Origin: QHXW01 sp963847515
GTDB lineage: Bacteria; Acidobacteriota; Terriglobia; Bryobacterales; Bryobacteraceae
DNA length: 64,000 bases
Assembly: GCA_963847515.1 (NCBI GenBank)
Contig: CAWKAA010000005.1
Span: 1,426,001 to 1,490,000, forward strand
Direction of reading: 5' to 3'
Below are positions 51,588 through 59,870 of the stretch, in pieces. The stretch's first letter is position 1. Each line of letters starts with the position of its first letter. Both the position numbers and the translations under genes were made by a program. The notes under the pieces were generated by a model that saw nothing but the letters and a program-made list of their open reading frames with translations, did no database searches and was not told the origin of the DNA.

Positions 51588-53882
51588 CTATTGACGCTCG
51601 TCTTTTCGTTTCTTTTCGTCAGTGGGATGAGCTGGCGGCGGTGGTGCCTTCCGCTCCTGTGCGGGTGCCGGAGGAGCCGCCCGGCGTTGTTCCTCAGGCG
51701 CAGGGACCGCGGGGCGAGCAGACGGCGGCGGCGCACTCCGATTCCGTCCTTGTGAACTAGGCTGCGGTTCAACCCGACCCTGTGCTTGCGGAGGTGGATT
51801 CGCGGGCCGTGGCGGCTGGGCATTCTGCGGCGGACGGCTTGCCGGCGCCGGCTGCGCGGGATGCTGCTGAACTGCCGGAGGCGCCACAACAGGCCTATTT
51901 TGCTGCGGTTGGGTATTTTGCGGCCGCTGAGGAATGGGCGAACGGCTCGCCGGCACCGGATGCTGCTGCACTGCTGGAGGTGCCACAGGCCGGTTTTGCT
52001 GCGGCTGCGTATTCTGCGGCCGGGAAGCTACCGCCGGACGGTTCGGGGTTACCGGTTGTGCCTGATGCTGAGGCGCGGAGGGGGGTTCGAAGGGCCGGTT
52101 CGGCTGCGGCTGGGCATTCTGCGGCCGGGAAGCTACCGCCGGACCGTTCGGGGTTACCGGTTGTGCCTGATGCTGCTGCGCCGAGGGAGGCTCGAAGGGC
52201 CGGTTCGGCTGGGTATTTTGATGCCGTGAAGCCATCGCCGGACGATTAGCCGGTTCCGGCAGGGTTGCTGGTTGACGAGTTGCCTGGGCGGCCGGTGCGG
52301 GTCGCGGCGCCGGTGCATTGCTTACGTGCGGCGTAACCGGGCGCGCTTGAGCGACTACATGTACTGGCGGTCGGACTACGGCTGCCGGAGTCGCGCTCAT
52401 TTGACGAACTTGCTGCATGGGCAGCGGTCGCCCAGGGTTTTGTGCCAGCAGATTCTGCCGTTGTTGGAACGGAGGTGGCGGCGGCGGAGGAGTGGATTTC
52501 GCGACCACGGGCCTGCTAACCACAGCGGCAGGAGGACGAGGCGCGCCACCCGACTGGGGATGGCCCAGCACACTCGTAACCTGGGGCGCAACGTGAGGCG
52601 CCGCAGTGCCGGCTTTCACAGCTGTGATCTGCGCGGGCGTAACCTTGACCGCGACCTGCTGCACGGGACTAGCACTGGTTAAAGCGGCTTGCGGGACGGC
52701 AACCACGGCGCCTGGTACTGTTCGGTTCGCGTAACTCGCAGTAGGAACACTACCCGTCTTCACGTAGGTGTTATAGACGTTTGTGATGTTCGTATTGTTG
52801 ATCACAGTTGTATTAGTGGTATTGATGCGCGTAACGTAGGTTTCACTGGCTCTATAGGCCGGGACGTATACGTCGCGCGGGCCTAACGGGAACCAACCCA
52901 CCGTTGATCCCCCGCCAAACCCAAACGAGGCGCCGGCTCCGCCGCCGAAGCCGACCCAGGCTACGAGCGCGGGAGCGTAGACAGGCGTAACCGCAACGGG
53001 TCCGGGCACCCAACCCCAAGTATCGCCAAAATGAGCCCAGCGCCCATAGTGGAAAGGCGCGAACCCCCAGGGCGCATCATCCACCCAGCTCCAGCCCCAT
53101 GGGTCGACCCATGCCCAATGTCCGTCATGATAGGGAGCCCATCCCGAAGGCACACCTCGAGGAACCCAATACTCGCCATATTGGGGCTCACTGCGCCAGG
53201 ATCCATATTCATCCAGATCCTCATAGCCAACAACGTTTGGCGATACGTAGCGGGCTGAATGAAAACGGTCTTCACGCTGATCTCGAGTGAGACTCCAGTT
53301 GTCAAAATCATCGTTCCCGGGTGCCGCGTAAACGTTGTATTGAGCCTGTTGGCCCTGGCCTGCAACCACTGCTTGCTCCCGCGCGTGGACGGCGAAGGAG
53401 CCGACATTGCCGGTAACCTGCGCCTCTCCGGAACGTACGGTGACATACGTTTGGTTGGTGTCTGGATTGGTATCGATCCGATACTCGCCAGGACGATCGA
53501 TCGAGAATGCCAGGTTCGGGGTATCCACCTCTAAGCTCTGATCGCGGTCGAACCTGCGAACGCGTACATTCAAACTTCCTTCCGATAACCGCACTTGCAC
53601 ATTACGGTCATCCAGATTCATGAACTCGAAAGCGGACTGCGAGCCAATCCGAAATGCAGCGCCTGGAACATGGATCTCGGCGCGAGCGCCGGCATCGGCA
53701 TAAAGTTGATCGCCCACAGTGAGCGGGCGATTTACGGTGGCCGGAACCCAATCATTAACACCACCGGGCTGAAAAGATACTGAACCCGTGATATAGCTCA
53801 ATCGGCCCACGCTTCCTGGCGGATCTTGCGCAGCAAGAACGCCCGCGGTAGCCATTGCCAAAACTATCCATCGACCTGACAT
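51588..53882 (-). CDS. Exported FecR-domain protein with long Pro/Gln-rich repeat tail
   Basis: A 764-residue protein: signal peptide (IVLAMATAGVLAAQ), FecR-like beta domain (about 25-170; RLSYITGSVSFQPGG, VGDQLYADAGARAEIHVPG, FSIDRPGEYRID), a Trp/Tyr/Gly-rich region (about 215-340; YGEYWVPRGVPSGWAPYHDG, WGWSWVDDAPWGFAPFHYGR), an Asn/Thr segment, then about 380 residues of Pro/Gln/Ala with imperfect 35-residue repeats (NRPFEPPSA.QHQAQPVTPN). The tail is probably disordered and may cross or bind the wall. GGAGG precedes the ATG at 53882. A surface or periplasmic structural role is likely but unknown. Confidence 0.8.
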   Translation of the reverse strand: MSGRWIVLAMATAGVLAAQDPPGSVGRLSYITGSVSFQPGGVNDWVPATVNRPLTVGDQLYADAGARAEIHVPGAAFRIGSQSAFEFMNLDDRNVQVRLSEGSLNVRVRRFDRDQSLEVDTPNLAFSIDRPGEYRIDTNPDTNQTYVTVRSGEAQVTGNVGSFAVHAREQAVVAGQGQQAQYNVYAAPGNDDFDNWSLTRDQREDRFHSARYVSPNVVGYEDLDEYGSWRSEPQYGEYWVPRGVPSGWAPYHDGHWAWVDPWGWSWVDDAPWGFAPFHYGRWAHFGDTWGWVPGPVAVTPVYAPALVAWVGFGGGAGASFGFGGGSTVGWFPLGPRDVYVPAYRASETYVTRINTTNTTVINNTNITNVYNTYVKTGSVPTASYANRTVPGAVVAVPQAALTSASPVQQVAVKVTPAQITAVKAGTAAPHVAPQVTSVLGHPQSGGAPRPPAAVVSRPVVAKSTPPPPPPPFQQRQNLLAQNPGRPLPMQQVRQMSATPAAVVRPPVHVVAQARPVTPHVSNAPAPRPAPAAQATRQPATLPEPANRPAMASRHQNTQPNRPFEPPSAQQHQAQPVTPNGPAVASRPQNAQPQPNRPFEPPSAPQHQAQPVTPNRPAVASRPQNTQPQQNRPVAPPAVQQHPVPASRSPIPQRPQNTQPQQNRPVVAPPAVQQHPAQPAPASRPPQNAQPPRPANPPPQAQGRVEPQPSSQGRNRSAPPPSARPAVPAPEEQRRAAPPAPAQERKAPPPPAHPTDEKKRKDERQ
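52011..52220 (-). repeat. 105-bp tandem repeat within the FecR-protein tail
   Basis: Two nearly identical 105-base units (52011-52115 and 52116-52220), each starting ATTCTGCGGCCGGGAAGCTA on the plus strand, encode 35-residue Pro/Gln repeats; more diverged copies flank them. The high DNA identity suggests recent slippage or unequal crossing-over. Confidence 0.8.
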
Positions 53883-53978
53883 GTGTCCTCCATACCCTAA
53901 ATTGACGCTGTCGGCGTGCCTCTCCGGGTTGTGCGGGCATTGTAACGGGAAGGATTTCCCTGAATGAGAAGCACGCAT

Positions 53979-54027
53979 TAAAAAATCCGGCTGCCGCGGG
54001 TGATGATCGCTGACCCCCGCGGCAGCC
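53979..54027 (-). terminator. Intrinsic terminator of the stress-protein gene
   Basis: GGCTGCCGCGGG (53989-54000) pairs perfectly with CCCGCGGCAGCC (54016-54027), followed on the minus strand by GGATTTTTTAA. It lies just after the stop at 54048. Confidence 0.8.
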
Positions 54028-54047
54028 TGGAAAGTTTGAGGCAAGCC

Positions 54048-54620
54048 CTAGGAGCCAGCCCCACCGCGCTGCATTGGCTTGTCTGTCTTCGCAAAGTCGG
54101 CAGCGGCTTCGCCGGCCGACGCGACGTCTTCGGCGCCTGTTTGTTTCAAGGTCTCCTTCGCACGCTTCACCCACTCCGAGCTGTCGCAATGAACCGACAG
54201 AAGAATGCCTCCCTCTTTTATGCGCCCCGCATACCGCTTGGCCTCATACTCTGGTATACCCATGCCAATCAATGCGCCGACCAGGGCTCCCACCGTGCCC
54301 CCAACGCCCACTCCTGCCAGTAATGCCACAATCGGACCGGCGGCTATAAACGGACCCGCGCCCGGGATCGCCAATGCTCCGATTCCCGCAAGCCATCCGA
54401 GCGCACCGCCCACTACGGCGCCAGATCCAGCGCCAGTGGCAGCGCCTTCAGGTGCCTTCGTGTTCTTTTTGTGTGCGAAATCCTTGGTCCCCTCGTTCTC
54501 CGGAAGCAGAACGGAAATGTCAGTGTTACGAAAACCTTGCTGTCGCAAGCTGTCGACTGCTGCTTCGACTTGGCCTACGTTTCGGTAGATGCCGTAAACT
54601 GCTGTATTTTTACCTGCCAT
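54048..54620 (-). CDS. YflT-like general stress protein with glycine-rich membrane-type core
   Basis: A 190-residue paralogue of the protein at 36787-37467. It has the same N-terminal half (NTAVYGIYRNVGQVEAAVDSL, ISVLLPENEGTKDFAHKKN), glycine-rich hydrophobic centre (GSGAVVGGALGWLAGIGA; AGVGVGGTVGALVGALIG) and YEAKRYAGRIKEGGILLSVH ending. AAGGAG precedes the ATG at 54620, and an intrinsic terminator follows, so it is a single-gene unit. A role in general stress is inferred from the family. Confidence 0.78.
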   Translation of the reverse strand: MAGKNTAVYGIYRNVGQVEAAVDSLRQQGFRNTDISVLLPENEGTKDFAHKKNTKAPEGAATGAGSGAVVGGALGWLAGIGALAIPGAGPFIAAGPIVALLAGVGVGGTVGALVGALIGMGIPEYEAKRYAGRIKEGGILLSVHCDSSEWVKRAKETLKQTGAEDVASAGEAAADFAKTDKPMQRGGAGS

Positions 54621-55161
54621 GATTCGAAACTCCTTGTGTTGTTTTTCTGTTCACTTTTCGCGACGGCTGCTAAAGTGTTTCTGAGCCGCTAGTCATAGCT
54701 CCGTCGTAACAATGTGCAGCTTAGCTTCCGTTTCACGTAAACGGCTGAAGGATATGAATATCTGTCAATGCGTCTCGACATACTTCTGCCGACACCGTAG
54801 TATTTACCTGCAGCCTTTGAGCGCATACCTATGCACTCTCTGCCCTGCCGATCGGTGCTATTTCTAACGCCTCCAGAATGCGCCCTGGAAAACTCGCGCA
54901 AAACTTGCCTTGAACGCAGGTTTGTCACTTCTGCCGCATGCCCGCATCCGGAATTCGGGCCGCTCCGGCAGTTGCGAAACGGCGCAGCAGAAACCAGTGC
55001 TTCTCAAGGGGATAAGGAGTTAAGTCTGAAATGGCATAGCCTTGCGCTTCAATCCATTCGCTATTTCGAACAAAGAAAATGAGATTGGCCTGGATGGCGA
55101 TCGCGTAACTGGCAAGCGGATTGCTGTGCTCCGACAATACGAGGCGTGCTGAGGTACACAC
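54621..55161. other. Intergenic region before the EPS export operon, 541 bases
   Basis: It holds the promoter(s) for the minus-strand stress gene and the plus-strand EPS operon. A minus-strand frame (54925-55161) has protein-like composition (EAQGYAISDLTPYPLEKHW) but no ATG or ribosome-binding site, so I do not call it. No clear repeat or hairpin is seen. Confidence 0.35.
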
Positions 55162-55758
55162 ATGAGACTCATGAAACGGAATCGGAATGTGTCACTGACA
55201 CTTCTTGTCTTCGCAACTTGTACGCTCCTAACGAAGGCTGCGGACGTCCATAAGCCAGTCACTGCCACGTCAAACGCACCCGAATACCGCCTTGGCCCCG
55301 ACGACGTGATCGACGTATTCGTATGGAAAGAGCCTGAGTTGACGACGACCGTTGTTATCAGACCGGACGGAAGAATCTCGCTACCTCTGACCAATGACAT
55401 TGACGCGAGTGGAAAGACGGTGCTCCAACTTCAACGAGACATCACCGAGAAACTAAGCGAGTTTGTGGCCCAGCCAATGGTCAGTGTGATCGTCAAGCAA
55501 GTGAACAGCCTTAAGATTTCCGTACTCGGCGAAGTCCGCAAGCCCGACGTTTATCGAATTAAGAATCGCGTAACCGTGCTCGACGCGATTGCAATGGCGG
55601 GCGGTTTCAGTGATTTAGCCAAGCAGAACAAAGTCGTAGTCATAAGGAATGCGCCTTCCGGCCCGCAGAGAATCAAGGTCAACGTGAAGCAGCTTGTCAT
55701 GGATAACAATAAAGCGTGGTTTTATCTGCAGCCGTTAGACACAGTTTACGTTGAGTAA
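55162..55758 (+). CDS. Polysaccharide export protein (Wza-like, short form)
   Basis: A 198-residue exported protein: signal peptide (VSLTLLVFATCTLLTKAA), the Poly_export domain (about 38-115; YRLGPDDVIDVFVWKEPELT, VIRPDGRISLPLTNDI) and one SLBB domain (about 118-190; VNSLKISVLGEVRKPDVYRI, TVLDAIAMAGGFSDLAK). There is no lipobox cysteine at the cleavage site and only one SLBB domain, so it is the short type, probably a periplasmic ring that joins a separate outer-membrane part. It starts the eight-gene EPS export/modification run. Confidence 0.92.
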   Translation: MRLMKRNRNVSLTLLVFATCTLLTKAADVHKPVTATSNAPEYRLGPDDVIDVFVWKEPELTTTVVIRPDGRISLPLTNDIDASGKTVLQLQRDITEKLSEFVAQPMVSVIVKQVNSLKISVLGEVRKPDVYRIKNRVTVLDAIAMAGGFSDLAKQNKVVVIRNAPSGPQRIKVNVKQLVMDNNKAWFYLQPLDTVYVE

Positions 55759-55779
55759 ACGCGAGCTACATAGGACAGC

Positions 55780-56190
55780 ATGGCGAACAGAAAGATCCGG
55801 ATTCTCATTTGTAATCGGTATGTTCTATTCCGAACGGGCATTAAGGCTCTGCTTCGGAAACAGCCTCTTTTTGAAATTGTAGGGGAGGCCGGCACCGTTA
55901 GATGTACGGTCAAGCAGGTCCAGCGCCTGAAGCCGGACATTGTGCTGATGGGTGAGGCGGAGGCGGATTGGAGCATTGCCGAGGTTACGCGATGTATCAA
56001 AACCATGAACCCGGACGTAAAGGTTCTGGTTGTGAACCTTAGCGACGACCAAAAGCTGTTATCCGCGTGTCTGGACGCCGGAGCATCAGGCTTCCTGCGT
56101 AAGGACGACGACGCATCACAATTGCAAAGCGCGATCAGCGCCGCTTGCGGCAAAAACGGGCATGGGCATCTGAAAGCGTTCGTGGCTTAG
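55780..56190 (+). CDS. NarL-type pseudo-receiver lacking the phospho-acceptor Asp
   Basis: A 136-residue protein with receiver-domain architecture (KIRILICNRYVLFRTGIKAL, FEIVGEAGTVRCTVKQV, PDIVLMGEAEADWSI, KVLVVNLSDDQ, AGASGFLRKDDDASQLQSAI). The acidic pair reads CN and the acceptor position in DIVLMGEAE has Gly, so it cannot be phosphorylated in the normal way; the KDD region keeps the lysine. There is no DNA-binding domain. It starts 21 bases after the export gene and precedes the barrel gene by 35 bases. It likely acts as a protein-binding regulator of the EPS machinery. A second such protein is at 42329-42748. Confidence 0.75.
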   Translation: MANRKIRILICNRYVLFRTGIKALLRKQPLFEIVGEAGTVRCTVKQVQRLKPDIVLMGEAEADWSIAEVTRCIKTMNPDVKVLVVNLSDDQKLLSACLDAGASGFLRKDDDASQLQSAISAACGKNGHGHLKAFVA

Positions 56191-56225
56191 CCAACGTCAT
56201 TGGCGAACGGATGTGAAGTGAAGAA

Positions 56226-57575
56226 ATGATAAGCAGACCGTTGATCCTTCCGTGCGTCGTACTGGTTCTTAATTCCATCGGTTCACTGTCAGCCCAAACG
56301 AGTGGCTTAGCGCCAATCCAAACGAGCAGTTTGGCGCCAACCCAATTGAGTGATGGATTTCACTTCACTTCGCCTCTAAGTCTCAGCGCCGGATATGACA
56401 ATAATTTCGTGGTCGGCTCTCAGGCGCTGAATGACACCGTCATTCTGTTGACGTCGCCCACATTGTCCTGGAAGAAAAGCACTCACAGAACAGACTTCGA
56501 AGTGGACTATGAGCCGGAGTTTGAAATCTTCTCCCAGCATACGGAGTTGAATGCCTGGAATCATTTAGCGAAGATGCATTTCAGCCACCGGTTCAATGCC
56601 CGCTTAACTTTTGACGCGGGTAACTCGTTTCTGGCCACCATGGATCCGACCCGCCAATTAGAGGATAGCCTACTCCTCCTGCCGCGAGGCCTTTTTCGGC
56701 AGAACCTTCTCTATGCGGGTATCAGTTACCGGCTCGACCGGCAAACAACGCTGCATTTTCGTTTCGATAATGCCATCACAACTATGGATCTGCCTAAAAA
56801 CCTGGCGGGCGTACTCAATCAGAGCAGCGTCGCAGGCACCGTGTCGGTGGACCGGACCCTCAACCGCCACCATTTCCTTACTGGGAGCTACTCCTATCTG
56901 TATATTGTTCCGTTCCAGACCACGGCCCAGCTCAATAGCCTGGCCTTTAACCAGCCTATGCACAACGTGGATGTGGGTTACACATATACCCCGAACCCGG
57001 GGCTGATTATTCGGCTGTCCGGTGGTGTGATACGCGGCCCTCAATTCGGATACACAGCGGGGGGCAGCGTGGAAAAACGGCTGGTGCGAGTGTGGCTGAC
57101 AGGGGGATTCCAGCGCTATCTGTCCTTCTTTGGACCCCTGTCGCCGGTGGCGGCGGGTCCGAGCAGCGCCATTCCATTTGCTCAGGGCGTATTGCCGGGC
57201 TTTGTGTATCAAGTTGCCTCTTTCGGGATCCGCGGAAATGTGACCAAGCATCTGAGCGTGAACGTGGCCGGGCTAAACGCGCGTAACGATGCCAGCGTCA
57301 GAAATGGGAATATCCGAAGCTGGGTCGCCAGGTGTCGTGTGGATTACAAGTTGAGTAGCCGGTTGGTCGCTTTTACGCAACTGGATTTCTACGATCAGAA
57401 CCTCAACGAATTTTCGCCGCTGCCATTATCGCGGAGACGATATTTTGGCGGTCTCCAAGTAGTATTGTCACGGCCGCGCGAGGTAATCGATGTTCCCGGC
57501 CAATCAATAGATAGCCCAGCAAACTCCGACGTTCCGGAGACGGAGGCACCCAGAGCCGGGCAGGGGGATAACTAA
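56226..57575 (+). CDS. Outer-membrane beta-barrel protein of the EPS locus
   Basis: A 449-residue protein with a signal peptide (LPCVVLVLNSIGSLSAQ), short duplicated SGLAPIQTSSLAPTQ, and then alternating beta-strand pattern to the end (HFTSPLSLSAGYDNNFVV, FHRFDN-like LHFRFDNAITTM, GGFQRYLSF, FAFTQLDFY-like VAFTQLDFYDQNL). It resembles barrel proteins of exosortase/EPS loci, a likely outer-membrane channel partner for the short Wza-like protein. The TAA overlaps the next ATG by one base (TAATG), so it is coupled to the tyrosine autokinase. Confidence 0.75.
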   Translation: MISRPLILPCVVLVLNSIGSLSAQTSGLAPIQTSSLAPTQLSDGFHFTSPLSLSAGYDNNFVVGSQALNDTVILLTSPTLSWKKSTHRTDFEVDYEPEFEIFSQHTELNAWNHLAKMHFSHRFNARLTFDAGNSFLATMDPTRQLEDSLLLLPRGLFRQNLLYAGISYRLDRQTTLHFRFDNAITTMDLPKNLAGVLNQSSVAGTVSVDRTLNRHHFLTGSYSYLYIVPFQTTAQLNSLAFNQPMHNVDVGYTYTPNPGLIIRLSGGVIRGPQFGYTAGGSVEKRLVRVWLTGGFQRYLSFFGPLSPVAAGPSSAIPFAQGVLPGFVYQVASFGIRGNVTKHLSVNVAGLNARNDASVRNGNIRSWVARCRVDYKLSSRLVAFTQLDFYDQNLNEFSPLPLSRRRYFGGLQVVLSRPREVIDVPGQSIDSPANSDVPETEAPRAGQGDN

Positions 57576-59785
57576 TGCAAAACAATGGCACTGACAGAAC
57601 GCTGACTGCCTTTACGGTATTGAAGGTCATCAAACGACGAAAGCTCTACTTTCTGATTCCGATGCTGTTGCTGACAGCGGGCGCCGCTATCTACGCCTTG
57701 CGGCTGCCTACCCGGTTTCGTGCCCGCGCCCTCGTTGCAGTTGAACCCGTGATTCCGCAGCGTTACGTCAACTTGCGTACCGACGCTGCAGCGGCAGCCA
57801 GCGTTCAGGATCAACTGCGGTCCATCCGGGAAACGCTCTTCAGCCGGCCGTTACTCGAAACAGTCATTCGTGAATTCGGTCTGTACGGGCGTCAGCAGGA
57901 CGCCGTGCCTGAATCCGCCATTGAAGACATGAAATCAAAAATCGATGTTCAGGTCGAAGGGCCGGACGCGTTTTATCTAGGCTTCGAGGGCAGCAATCCA
58001 CAACAGGTGATGCAAGTAACAAATCGTGTTGCCCAGTTGTTCGTTGAAGGAACATCGAACCTTCGCGGACAGCAAGTGCAACAGGCCACGACATTCCTGG
58101 ATGCAGAGGTAGAGCGCTTGCGAAAGCAACTCACTGACCAGGAGCAGCGCGAGGAAGGCTACAAACAGCGCGCTGTAGACGAGCTTCCAGCCAATGTCCA
58201 AGACAACCTCAGGATAGTAGAAAACCTGCAGGCGCAGGTGCAAAACAAGACCGATAAGATCGGGGAAGATCAGGCGCGGCGCGCAGCCGTGGTCGAGGAG
58301 ATCAAGGCGCTCGAGAAACAAGGCGGCGTAGGCAATTCGTCCCAGACATTTGAGAAGTCAGCTACCGATGGCACTGTAGAAGAGTTACGCCTCAAGCTGG
58401 CGCAGCTCAAAGCGCGATACACATCAAAGTATCCGGAGATCGTGCGAACTGAAAAAGAAATCCGAGACCTGGAGGCAGGCAGAACACCCGCTGCTGCGGT
58501 CCGCGGCGAGCCGTCGCCAGCCCGCATGCGCTATTTCGACCTAAGGGCTGAGCTCCAATCAATCGATCAGCGACTGAAGAGTTACCGTCAGGAACAGGCC
58601 ACCTTGACAGCCGAAATGCAAAGTTATCAAAGGAGGGTTCGCACGTCGCCCAAGCACGAGATGGTCCTGGCGCAACTTACTAGGGATTCGTCAACTACAC
58701 GCTCCGCATACGAAGCCATGCTGGCGAAACAGCAAGAGGCAAGACTGGATCAGCAATTGCAGAAAGGTAACAAGGGAATTACGTTCAAGGTCGTTGAGCC
58801 CGCAGACTTGCCGTCGGCTCCTTACAGTCCGAAGCGGCCTCGGATTATTCTTCTTGGTTTCCTAGCCAGTCTCGGAATTGGGGTAATGGCGGTTCTGTTT
58901 GCCGAACAGACAGACTCGTCGTTCCACACGATCGAGGATGTCCAGGGTTTTACGAACCTGCCCGTACTATCTGCGATTCCCACCATAGCTGCTCGCATGC
59001 CTGCAAGTCGATCGAGCCAAAATGGGAATCACACTTCGACGCCTTCAGTCTCCTCGCCGTTGCAGAACGCTGGCACGACCCCGGCTGATAGTCATGATCT
59101 TAGAAGGCACCGTCTCACGGTCTTGAGCAATCCCCAATCTCTTCCTTCAGAACAGTACGGGATTCTGGCGCTAAAGGTTCGGCAATGGGTAACACAAAAC
59201 GGCGCTCAGGTGCTGGTGGTAACCAGTGCGGCAAGTGGGGAAGGAAAATCTTTAACCGCAGTGAATCTGAGCCTTGCGCTTTCCCGCTCCATGGAGGGAC
59301 GCGTTCTTCTCTTGGACGGTGACCTCCGCCGTCCCCAGGTACACAAATGTCTCAACCTACAGACGAAAGAGGGTTTCAGCGACTTATTACTCCGGCCCGA
59401 TGACGATATTAGTCGCTACGTTTCAAAGATCGGGAACCTCTACATAATGCCAGGGGGGACTGAAGTGGCGAGTCCCGTTAGCCTACTCGCGTCGCGGCGC
59501 ACTGCCGAGCTTCTGGCTCGCCTGCGAAAGGAATTCCGGTTCATCGTAGTGGATAGCCCTCCGATCATGCCGGTCGCCGACGCTCATATCTTCGCTGGCC
59601 TCGCGGATGGTGTTGTGCTTGTCGTTCGCGCGCGACAGACGCAGCGTGAGCTATTCCAACGAGCGGTCGAAAGTCTGTCGGCGTCCAACACTCTGGGCTT
59701 GGTCTTAAATGATGTTCAATTGGGTGACACCCGTTACGCTTATGCCTATCACTACCAGCAGAAACAGTTCCTTGGCGCTCGTTAG
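57575..59785 (+). CDS. Polysaccharide co-polymerase/tyrosine autokinase (Wzc-like BY-kinase)
   Basis: A 736-residue inner-membrane protein. Wzz domain with helix 1 (LYFLIPMLLLTAGAAIYALRL), a long periplasmic coiled-coil part (about 90-415), second helix (IILLGFLASLGIGVMAVLF) and a cytoplasmic BY-kinase (about 510-736): Walker A SAASGEGKSL, Walker A' LLLDGDLRRPQ, Walker B FIVVDSPPIMP, and a C-terminal tyrosine cluster in DTRYAYAYHYQQKQF for autophosphorylation. It sets EPS chain length and links synthesis to export. It is coupled to the barrel gene by TAATG; the YvcK-like gene starts 86 bases after its stop. Confidence 0.93.
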   Translation: MQNNGTDRTLTAFTVLKVIKRRKLYFLIPMLLLTAGAAIYALRLPTRFRARALVAVEPVIPQRYVNLRTDAAAAASVQDQLRSIRETLFSRPLLETVIREFGLYGRQQDAVPESAIEDMKSKIDVQVEGPDAFYLGFEGSNPQQVMQVTNRVAQLFVEGTSNLRGQQVQQATTFLDAEVERLRKQLTDQEQREEGYKQRAVDELPANVQDNLRIVENLQAQVQNKTDKIGEDQARRAAVVEEIKALEKQGGVGNSSQTFEKSATDGTVEELRLKLAQLKARYTSKYPEIVRTEKEIRDLEAGRTPAAAVRGEPSPARMRYFDLRAELQSIDQRLKSYRQEQATLTAEMQSYQRRVRTSPKHEMVLAQLTRDSSTTRSAYEAMLAKQQEARLDQQLQKGNKGITFKVVEPADLPSAPYSPKRPRIILLGFLASLGIGVMAVLFAEQTDSSFHTIEDVQGFTNLPVLSAIPTIAARMPASRSSQNGNHTSTPSVSSPLQNAGTTPADSHDLRRHRLTVLSNPQSLPSEQYGILALKVRQWVTQNGAQVLVVTSAASGEGKSLTAVNLSLALSRSMEGRVLLLDGDLRRPQVHKCLNLQTKEGFSDLLLRPDDDISRYVSKIGNLYIMPGGTEVASPVSLLASRRTAELLARLRKEFRFIVVDSPPIMPVADAHIFAGLADGVVLVVRARQTQRELFQRAVESLSASNTLGLVLNDVQLGDTRYAYAYHYQQKQFLGAR

Positions 59786-59870
59786 TGCGCGGGCGCGCCG
59801 GCGCGAGCGAGCAGCGTTTGCCGGCTGGAACGGTTCTGACGAACGTGGTGCGGTTTGCCCGGGAACAGTC

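Noticed and set aside
54925..55161. Possible 78-codon minus-strand gene with protein-like composition
   Set aside because: It starts only with GTG at the very edge of the EPS gene, has no ribosome-binding site, and I recognise no family.
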